Source of the DNA: Anaerolineae bacterium
Lineage (GTDB): Bacteria > Chloroflexota > Anaerolineae > B4-G1
Reading direction: 5' to 3'
NCBI GenBank assembly: GCA_030612185.1
Contig: JAUWOI010000192.1
Location: 1-7,731 of the forward strand
Length of the DNA: 7,731 nucleotides
Both the position numbers and the translations under genes were made by a program. Positions 1 to 7,000 of this stretch are shown piece by piece (position 1 is the first letter of the stretch; each line of letters begins with the position of its first letter). The notes under the pieces were generated by a model. The model was not told the origin of the DNA, searched no databases, and worked only from the letters and a program-made list of their open reading frames with translations.

Positions 1-447
1 AGGCAGCCCCCAGGCACGCCGACCGGGCACCAGGTGCTCGACGCGGGCCTGGAGTACGGGGCCATCGGCGAGAATCAGCGTCACATCACCCGAACTGCGC
101 AGGGAGACTACGGAAAAGTCGGGCCATAGCGCACACCAGACTTCCTCGTTTAGCACCAGTGTGCCAGTCTCCACGTCCGAGTCGGCCAAAGGCTGACGAA
201 AGGCATTGTCGCCCAGATGGCGCGGCCACCAGGTGTAACGCGATGGACGCCCACCCACGTTGACCGCCAGAGAGGCATTCTTGATAGCACTTCGAATGGT
301 ACCCTTGGGGTCGCGGGTGTTCACCGGTCGGACCATCTCCACCTGCGCTATGATCTCGGCCACGGCGAGGGGCCGGTCAGCGTTCGTTAGAACCTGGGTA
401 ACCAGTTGAGTGAAAGATGGTTCGTTTTGTTTCGGTATCGAGTTCAT
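1..447 (-). CDS. Partial protein with N-terminal HARE-like winged helix, runs off left edge
   Basis: An open frame of 149 codons starts at an ATG (445-447) and stays open to the left edge, so the C-terminus is missing. Translating by hand, residues of about 10 to 75 (from SFTQLVTQVLTNADRPLAVA on to SRYTWWP) have the pattern of a HARE-type winged helix: a helix, a 'RPL..AEI' turn, a helix, a T/I-rich recognition helix, then a short strand ending in 'YTW'. HARE domains are known from bacterial restriction-linked proteins and RNA polymerase delta, and are thought to bind DNA. The visible remainder looks strand-rich (LVLNEEVWCALWP, VVSLRSSGDVTLILADG) and I do not recognise it. The start lies one base after the TAG of the upstream gene and has no good ribosome site of its own, which suggests translational coupling. 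The frame is secure; the domain call is by eye only. Confidence 0.7.
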   Translation of the reverse strand, partial: MNSIPKQNEPSFTQLVTQVLTNADRPLAVAEIIAQVEMVRPVNTRDPKGTIRSAIKNASLAVNVGGRPSRYTWWPRHLGDNAFRQPLADSDVETGTLVLNEEVWCALWPDFSVVSLRSSGDVTLILADGPVLQARVEHLVPGRRAWGLP

Positions 448-448
448 T

Positions 449-1516
449 CTAACGCTTTCGTTTCTTACGCCTGTGCTTTCTGCGCTTTGACGCCCATTTG
501 GGTTTTGAGGCTGGGCTGACAGATTCAGCGGTGTAAGGAGCTTGCCCTGAGGAGGACGTTCCGTCCAAAGTCGAAGGGGACCCCTTCTTTTCCGGCCGGT
601 CCCATTCCTCGTGCAAACTCGCCAGCCGGTCCAGCACATCGTCACGATAGCGCAAGTTGGGGCGCGCCAGGGCACGTTGCAGGATCGCTTCGGCCCTCTC
701 ATACTCCTTCGGCTCAGGAGCGCCCCAAAGCCAGTAATGATCGGACCAGCCTATGTATCCCCATCCTTGGTCCGGGAAACGCTCGACCAGCTTCTCGTAG
801 ACCGCCTCAGCCTCGGCACGTCGTCCCAGGTTCCACAGCGCCTCACCCTCCGCCCGCGTGAATTGGACGTGCCGCTCGGCATCCACGTCGGAGAACTGGG
901 CCAGGAATTCGTGGGCGTAGCGCAGCCGATGTTCGTGGTAGATGGGGTCGTCAATGCCAGCGTTATGCAGCCCTATCTCCAGATCAGAGCACCAGTTGAA
1001 CACGGACTGCAACATGCCGGGATCAAAGGCCTCAACGGTGCGCATCTGGGGCGTTGCCATCTGCTTGATTATCTCCCACGCCTCCAGCCATCGGTCACAG
1101 GCGGCAGTTCCTTGACCTGCCTGCGACAACCCATAGCCATCCTGCATCAGGTCATCGAGATGCTCCTCCGGTGTCAACTCGATGGGCGGCAAGGCGCCCG
1201 CTTTCACCTGCTTCCAGCGTTTGATTTCGTGAAAGTGAAAGGCGTCTATGGCACGCATGGCGGCCCTGGCCCGGCGCTTGTCGACCTGGTGATTGACACC
1301 CTCCCGCAGTGCTTCTAGTAGCAGGGCGTTGACCTGCGGGCTATCGCCACCGTCCTCGATCTGCATTTCGAGTGCGTTGAGGATACCGTTGAGCTTGCGA
1401 ATGCGAACGAGGGGCAACCCCAGCTTCTTGAGCTCGATCTCGATTGGTTCCAATTGCGCCACCCGCGCCTCGTCGTAGCGGGTGGGTTCGTTAGAAGGTC
1501 TCCACTTTTCGAACAT
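449..1516 (-). CDS. TPR-like helical protein with polybasic C-terminal tail
   Basis: This is a 355-residue soluble protein without signal peptide or membrane segment. The N-terminal two thirds are helical. Residues of about 222-305 carry the TPR rhythm (AEGEALWNLGRRAEAEAVYE, then WGYIGWSDHYW, then YERAEAILQRALARP), as in bacterial TPR proteins that often carry a C-terminal SEC-C zinc motif. Here there is no Cys-rich SEC-C motif. A Ser/Gly/Pro/Thr-rich linker (about 312-337) leads instead into residues 338-355, in which 13 of 18 are Lys or Arg. Such a tail could bind nucleic acid or acidic partners; that is inference. The ATG at 1514-1516 is supported by a GAGGAGAG ribosome site 8 bases upstream. 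The gene lies 21 bases after the SWIM gene and 1 base before the winged-helix gene, so the three were probably made together. The exact function is unknown. Confidence 0.88.
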   Translation of the reverse strand: MFEKWRPSNEPTRYDEARVAQLEPIEIELKKLGLPLVRIRKLNGILNALEMQIEDGGDSPQVNALLLEALREGVNHQVDKRRARAAMRAIDAFHFHEIKRWKQVKAGALPPIELTPEEHLDDLMQDGYGLSQAGQGTAACDRWLEAWEIIKQMATPQMRTVEAFDPGMLQSVFNWCSDLEIGLHNAGIDDPIYHEHRLRYAHEFLAQFSDVDAERHVQFTRAEGEALWNLGRRAEAEAVYEKLVERFPDQGWGYIGWSDHYWLWGAPEPKEYERAEAILQRALARPNLRYRDDVLDRLASLHEEWDRPEKKGSPSTLDGTSSSGQAPYTAESVSPASKPKWASKRRKHRRKKRKR

Positions 1517-1524
1517 TGGCGATT

Positions 1525-1532
1525 CTCTCCTC
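1525..1532 (-). promoter_or_regulatory. Ribosome binding site for the TPR-like gene
   Basis: The minus strand reads GAGGAGAG, 8 bases before the ATG at 1514-1516. It lies in the short gap after the TGA of the SWIM gene and supports this start over downstream in-frame alternatives. Confidence 0.8.
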
Positions 1533-1537
1533 GCAGA

Positions 1538-3289
1538 TCACAGTCCCGCTTTGGTCAGTTCGTCCTTCATGGCACGCAGGCGACGGTTTTGCTCTCGCAG
1601 GTCGGCGATGAAATCCTCCCAGGTCTTCGGCTCGTCCAGGCGGTGGTATAGATCGCGCACGCGGCACAGGTACCTGGCCGCCTCCGCGTAGTTGCCCCGC
1701 CCACGAGCCGCGATGAGTTGTTCGGCTCGCTCCACGTAGATGCGGATCGCTTTCCGTGGCCGACTCTCCTCCGCTGCCTGAGCCACTCGGATGAGTAGTT
1801 GCCCGACGCCCCATCCCCACGTCGAACCACGCACCTGTCCTACCGTCTCCAATGCCCGGTCTACTTCTCCTTCCTCCAGGTGAATCTCGGTCAACAGGCG
1901 GTATCGTTCGTCATTGGCCAGACGGGCCAGGGTCGCCGTCCGCAGTTCATCCCACTGCTCTAGAGGCAGGGCCAGGTCTCTCAATTCCTGGTACCCCGAC
2001 ACAGCGGGCTGCTGCCAGAACAACGTCTCCGCCAGAGTCAGCGCCTCTGCCAGGTCGCCCCGCTCCCGTGCCTGCTCTTTTAGCCACACAGTCAGGCGGC
2101 TGTCCCGGCTAGCGGGCGCCCGCTCGCGGATCAGTTCTTCGGCCAGGTCGGCATGGTTGTGGGAGACGAAAACGTCGGCCAGCCGGAGTAGTTCGTAGTC
2201 GCCCACCTCACGGGTCGTGGCGACAGCCTCCTCCATCCGGCCCAGCGCGAGGAGACGGTCCACCAAGTCGCGCCATCGCTTCGTCTCGCGGCATAAGCGC
2301 AGGAAGGCTTCGTCGTCCATCTGGTCTTTCTCCAAACTCAGCAGGAAGCCGCCATAGACCTGGCACTGGTAGTTATCACTCCACGACTCACCCGCAGGCA
2401 TGGCCGCCCGCACCCATCCGGCAACTTGCTGCTTCTCCTCCGGCGTGGCCTGCTCCAGGATGATGGACGGGGCCTGGTATCCCATATCAGTGCCGCCAAA
2501 GTCCACGTCCCAGCGGTAGACGTCGAACAGAGCGCGTAGAAGCACTTCCCGCTGAACGTCCTCCTCCTCCGTCGCCTTCAGGCACTCTCCCAGGCCCTCG
2601 ACACACCTGTTGACGACCGGGTGGAAGTCCCCCTCTTCGTCGTGGACCATCCCGTAATGCTCCAGGGTCTCCTGGGCCACGGTCTGGTAAATCGTCGCCG
2701 CGTCGCGCCATCTTTCCCGCCCCGCGTAATCGTCGCCGATCTCGACCAGTTCCAGCAGTTGCTGGGCGATGCCGTAGGTCGCTCCCCAGTCGTCGTAGCC
2801 GATGCCGGCGAAGGCGTTGCCCGCCTGCCGACGGATGACGTCCGCGTCCACGGGCGGCGGTTCCCCCTCGCTGACGATGGGCAATTCCAACAGCGTTTCT
2901 AAATCGGGGTAGCGGTCCAGCATCCGGCGAATGAGGGCGACGAGTTCGGCCTTGCTGCGCCGCTCCAGGTTCGTCTCCACGTCCTCGACCGCCAGGAAAG
3001 CATCGGGCTGATGCAGCCAGGTGAGGAGCAGGGCGACACCGTGTTTGCAGTGGCCGCCTGCTCCCACCGGGCAGGAGCACTCGCCGGAGGTGATACCATC
3101 CGGCCCCAGGGTGATCTCCACGCGGTAGGGCTGGGGACGAGATCCTTGGCAGCGGGCCTCAAGCGTGTCCCCTTGGCGGCGTGGGTTGAGGATGTATCCG
3201 CCTCGGAAGTATCCCCGGCCGCGCCCAAACGAGCGTTCGTCGGTCCAGCGGCGGACGTCGGATTCGGTCAATTCAGGTAAAGTGGTCAT
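1538..3289 (-). CDS. SWIM zinc-finger protein with long helical-repeat C-terminus
   Basis: This 583-residue protein has an intact SWIM motif CxCx(n)CxH near its N-terminus: C71, C73, C81 and H83 within GECSCPVGAGGHCKHGVALL. SWIM fingers bind zinc and are thought to contact DNA or proteins; they occur in bacterial SNF2 helicases and in proteins next to MoxR/vWA ATPases, such as E. coli YehQ. There is no helicase domain here. From about residue 105 to the end the protein is helical and TPR-like, for example around 187-212 (ERWRDAATIYQTVAQETLEH), 345-390 and 405-485. This suits a scaffold. A 33-residue acidic, Pro-containing stretch (about 135-167) separates the SWIM region from the repeats. The start is well supported by an AGGAGGA site. 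The first 17 bases overlap the end of the broken aldo/keto reductase frame, so this gene directly abuts a rearrangement scar. The role in the cell is not known. Confidence 0.92.
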   Translation of the reverse strand: MTTLPELTESDVRRWTDERSFGRGRGYFRGGYILNPRRQGDTLEARCQGSRPQPYRVEITLGPDGITSGECSCPVGAGGHCKHGVALLLTWLHQPDAFLAVEDVETNLERRSKAELVALIRRMLDRYPDLETLLELPIVSEGEPPPVDADVIRRQAGNAFAGIGYDDWGATYGIAQQLLELVEIGDDYAGRERWRDAATIYQTVAQETLEHYGMVHDEEGDFHPVVNRCVEGLGECLKATEEEDVQREVLLRALFDVYRWDVDFGGTDMGYQAPSIILEQATPEEKQQVAGWVRAAMPAGESWSDNYQCQVYGGFLLSLEKDQMDDEAFLRLCRETKRWRDLVDRLLALGRMEEAVATTREVGDYELLRLADVFVSHNHADLAEELIRERAPASRDSRLTVWLKEQARERGDLAEALTLAETLFWQQPAVSGYQELRDLALPLEQWDELRTATLARLANDERYRLLTEIHLEEGEVDRALETVGQVRGSTWGWGVGQLLIRVAQAAEESRPRKAIRIYVERAEQLIAARGRGNYAEAARYLCRVRDLYHRLDEPKTWEDFIADLREQNRRLRAMKDELTKAGL

Positions 3290-3788
3290 TTGTTCCTCCT
3301 GCAGGACACGGATGGGTAGGATTTACGGATGCAGATCGCGCAATACAGGAAACGCCCACGGCCCGTACCTTACCCTGCTCTTTGGCTCGCGAGAGTGCTT
3401 CCATCGCGCCAGTGCAGCGCCGTGGCCAGTCAGACTGCGTCACAAAGTGCAAGAGTACGGCGTCGAGCACGTCGGTGTCCATCTCTCTCAGAAAGCGTTC
3501 GACGTCCTGCGTGACTTTTCCAGGAGTCCGCGACGAGGTCTTGGTGGCAATTGCGACAGCGTCACGCGGTATTCCCTGCAACGCCTTCGCGACGTGGGGA
3601 TGCGAGCCGTACTCGTCCGCCGAGTCCCAAAAGTTGACGCCGTGGTCATACGCCAGCCGCAACAAGTTTGCCAGTCCATCCAGACCCAAGTCGGTCTGCT
3701 CCGACCTGTGTCCCCAACCACGCGTTCCGGTTCCAAAAGATAGGCGAGAGACCTTGAGCCCTGTTTTCCCAAAATCAACGGTATCCAT
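3273..3788 (-). pseudogene. Aldo/keto reductase, N-terminal half only
   Basis: The 171-codon frame starts like a normal aldo/keto reductase (FGKTGLKVSRLSFGT) and keeps all four catalytic tetrad residues at family-typical spacing: D55 and Y60 (FWDSADEYG), K83 (AIATKT) and H114 (VLLHF). The family then continues after the strand 'GKVRAVGVS' for roughly another 150 residues that complete the TIM barrel and the NAD(P)H pocket. Here family likeness stops at about residue 148 (base about 3344). The last 23 codons are only the leader of the SWIM gene read in this frame. Half a barrel without the cofactor site should not be an active enzyme. The ATG lies 4 bases after the stop of the truncated protease and has no clear ribosome site. 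I read it as a remnant left by a deletion or recombination. A short expressed protein cannot be excluded. Confidence 0.82.
3294..3300 (-). promoter_or_regulatory. Strong ribosome binding site for the SWIM gene
   Basis: The minus strand reads AGGAGGA, 4 bases before the ATG at 3287-3289. A full anti-Shine-Dalgarno match fixes the start of the SWIM gene. It lies inside the tail of the broken aldo/keto reductase frame, which shows that the tail is really the leader of the SWIM gene. Confidence 0.85.
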
Positions 3789-3792
3789 TTTA

Positions 3793-4035
3793 TCATCCAG
3801 GCGAGAAGGTTATTTCCTCGCCGGTTCCAAAGCGCCCAGTAGTGTACCTGAACACCGCGGGTACATCGTCCGCGCGAAAGATAATCCACACAGCTTCACT
3901 GGGCTTCGCGCCGCACGGTGTCATAACACGGGCGCAGGTGACGACCAGGGATGGCGTAATGACAAAGCCCGCACCCTGGGTTTGATCCGCTTTGCCCATC
4001 AACCGAATGACACAAGTCTCCAGGTCTTTATTCAC
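3793..4035 (-). CDS. Truncated trypsin-like protease stub, catalytic His replaced by Arg
   Basis: This 80-codon frame starts with GTG (4033-4035), supported by a strong AGGAGGG site. It reads like the first quarter of a trypsin-like (Trypsin_2/S1-type) peptidase. 'CVIRLMGK..QTQGAGFVIT' followed by 'LVVTCARVMTP' lines up with the N-terminus of the large neighbouring protein (AIVRILSPNGATVGTGFIVT, LIATCAHVVD). The catalytic His of the 'TCAHV' motif is Arg here (R36, codon CGT at 3928-3930), one base change from a His codon. The frame ends around where the catalytic Asp strand should be, and the Ser motif is absent, so it cannot be an active protease. It lies 9 bases after the large gene and 4 bases before the aldo/keto reductase remnant. 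Either it is a decayed second protease cut short by rearrangement, or a small retained protein. I favour decay, but the intact ribosome site and start leave expression possible. Confidence 0.7.
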   Translation of the reverse strand: MNKDLETCVIRLMGKADQTQGAGFVITPSLVVTCARVMTPCGAKPSEAVWIIFRADDVPAVFRYTTGRFGTGEEITFSPG

Positions 4036-4039
4036 GTAG

Positions 4040-4046
4040 CCCTCCT
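4040..4046 (-). promoter_or_regulatory. Ribosome binding site for the protease stub, overlapping a stop codon
   Basis: The minus strand reads AGGAGGG, 4 bases before the GTG at 4033-4035. Its first two bases are the last two of the TAG that ends the large STAND gene (4045-4047). This ties translation of the stub to the end of the large gene and fixes the unusual GTG start. Confidence 0.75.
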
Positions 4047-7000
4047 AAAACCAGCCATACACGGCTTCATTGTGCTCACGCTCGCGTGTCTTCTCAAGCA
4101 TCGCTTCGGCCTGTTGTCGTCCCACGCGCCCGATTTCGCGGATACGCACGTCTTCGTGCTCGCAAAGGCGCTCGAAACGCTGCACCCAATCCGCCCATCT
4201 TTGAGACTCTGGCCCCCATTCAACAGAAACGCCAACGTGCTGACGTGTTGCCACCGCAATATCCGAACTACTATACCCCGCGTCTAACGCCAACTTTGCC
4301 ATTTCAACCCAGATACCCTCTGGAGGCCTCGATAAGGGTGCTAAATGCCAAGACTTGTACCGCTCGCTGTTTAGAAACTCCCTATACACACCGAGGTCTT
4401 CGCCGATAAGGTAGACCACCAGTTCGGTCATCGCATAAGTATCAGGTAGCTGATGTAACAGACGGCTACGGGTCTCAGTATTCAAGACGCTAGTTGCCGC
4501 CTGGATCGCTCTTTCGTACCTGTGAGTAAAGATCAAGGGGAATCCTTCGGCGAGGCGTGCCTGCAACCAAGGGTAAGCTAGCGAGGGGTGTTTCTCAAAT
4601 ATCTTACTGAGCCAAAAGTCCTCTGCTATATCAGTGATCACAGCCGCTTCCCACTCCTCAAGTACAGCCTCGCGCACAGATTCCGCTGGATCCGCATTCC
4701 ACTCGCCAGCTACGGCAGCCGCTACAATCGCTTTATCCTGGTGACATAGCAACCGTTTGAGTACCTCAACTGAAACCTCGTTTCGAACACAGTGGATTTT
4801 TACCAGTTCAGCACAGCCCTCCAATGCCGTCAGTACCCGGGACAGCAAATCCTCTGGAGGAGCCGGATGTGTCAAAATCAAGGAAATCGCAGCCGACTGG
4901 AACACAGATCGGTCAAGACAACTGGCAACCAAACCTTTCCACCCAGGTGCAGATTCTCTGATAGCTTGGCGCAAAAACGGCGCGACAAGATCACCTGACA
5001 AATCGGTGTCCAACATTAATTGCACCCATAGGTGAGGTCGCGCCGTGCTTTCAGCAAGCTCACGGCACAGGAATGGCGTCCAACGTGGCCAATTAATGTC
5101 CGCTAAACGTGCTTCGGTCTCAATCCACACCAGGTCTTGAACAACTCTGGTCGGGTCAAGCTGCGCCCAAGTGTGCGCAATCTCACTCACCGCTTGGCTT
5201 TGCTGATTTTGTACAGACCTCCAATCGTCAACATCGTGAGCATCCTCCAAAGGATAGAGAGTCTCGAACGCCTCATCTGAAGGGATTTCAAAATCCAGCA
5301 TCAGATGCCCAGAGATTCCCTTCGCCCAGTGGCAAAGGCCCGGATGTGATTCGATGAGCGGGACAAAGTCACGCAAAAGCCTCACGGCAAAGGCCCGCGT
5401 CGCCTCGGACGCTTCAGATGAGATGCGGATGTTGAACCGGCCTGGATATACCCATGCTTCTACCATCCTGCGAACCGGCGTCCAATCGGTGAACGGGATA
5501 ATTTGCAGGATTTCCAGGACTGGCGGCCACAGTTCCTGAACCGCACGGAGTTCATCCGGCGACAAAAGCCCTCGACGAATCGTAATCGTATCGCCCGAAC
5601 CGGGGTCAGGTGTATGACTGTGGAAATTCGGTGACAGCACAAACTCCAAAGCACAGAGTCCTACCGCTACATCCTGTCTCGTATCCAACCAGGAACGCAC
5701 AACCTGCAAAAGTGTCTTGCGTCGCTCAAGCGGCTGACCGGAACCAGGCTCACCGGTCAGTACCCAATCCTGAATGATGCGCAAGGGATGGTCTGTATGC
5801 GCATGGAGCGGGCGTTGGTCGCCAATGGCCTTCTTCAAGAGCAAAGGGAGAGCGACGTCAGGCGCGGATTCCAGGCCAGGACGCGCGACCATCGTCAGCG
5901 CCTCTGGATGATGCTCGAATAACCACGCAGCCTCTTCGCGGCCCAATTGCACATACGACTGCCAAACGCTTGGAGAGCTTTCCACAAGCGCGGTCAACCA
6001 TGCCTGCGGCACTTTCCCGCCACGAGCTTTGACGCCGATTAGAGCGTGAACAGACTGCGCCGAATCCGGCGATTTCGCCAACAATCCCTGAAAGACAGGG
6101 AAAGGTAACGCTGTAGGTCCGCAGAAAAACACATCACGGATCAAAACGTGTCGTAGTGCCGGCGGGCGCACCGACAAGTGCTGAGGGTCAACCTTCAAAA
6201 TCACGCCACCGGCAGCCAAGTCAACCACGGCCTGATGGACCTCAAGCACTGACAACTCCAACGACTCAGCCACGGCTTCCATCGCCATCCCAGCATCTCC
6301 GCCCACGGCAATGGCCGCCAAAACTTGACGTGCGGTTTTGCCAATCAATGGCTCAAAGACATTCAGGAAAACGTTGCTCAGCGCATCGCCTAACACGACC
6401 TGGCGCACATCGCCCTGAAGGCAAAGATAAGCCAGGGTTGTTGCCAATCCCGGTCGCCCTTCGGCTTGGTTCACAATCTCGCGAATTAGTTGATTCGGGC
6501 CACCGAGTCCTGCGGCCTTGATGACCTCAACGATTTGATCACGGGTCAGCAAGCCCATCTTACGAACCCGCGACTCTGGCAACACCAATGTCTGCATCAG
6601 TGACGCTTGATCTCCAGGCCAGCAAGTCGCCAAGATGTGAAAGGGAACATCGAGTTGGGCGCAGATGTGTTTGAGGTCAATGAGCAGTTCAGGCCGGACC
6701 TGGGCGTCATCCACCATCACCACGTTGGGATGCTGGGCACTGAGAAACGCGGCAATGTCCTCCCTATCGTCGCTGACAACGAAAAGCCCACCGCCCTTCA
6801 ACGCGAAGTTGTGAAACAAGAACGTTTTGCCGGAGCCTGGCTGTCCTACCAGAAGGCCATCTCCGTCTAGCTGTCGCAGCCAGACAAGGTCCGCGTCCCT
6901 GCCAATCAAGGCGTGGTCATGCTGAAATCGCGCGGTCCGCGGATGTACAGAAAGCGGGCGCAAGTGAGAGCTCTCCGGGGGATGCAACACAAGTGGCTCA

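Noticed and set aside
611..1318. Plus-strand open frame of 235 codons antisense to the TPR-like gene
   Set aside because: It lies inside a gene with a good ribosome site and TPR pattern on the other strand; no family pattern is visible in it.
2487..3080. Alternative minus-strand frame of 197 codons inside the SWIM gene
   Set aside because: It is Arg/Gly/Pro-rich, as expected for a shifted frame in GC-rich coding DNA, while the main frame carries the SWIM motif and a strong ribosome site.
3304..3314. The 11-mer GGACACGGATG occurs here at the scar and again at 7701-7711, suggesting a repeat or recombination site
   Set aside because: Several shared 11-mers are expected by chance in a window of this size, and the second copy lies within coding sequence.
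3382..4287. Plus-strand open frame of 301 codons running antisense to the aldo/keto reductase, the protease stub and the end of the STAND gene
   Set aside because: It shows no domain pattern, has a Ser/Arg-rich composition typical of antisense frames, and opposes three frames with recognisable family motifs.
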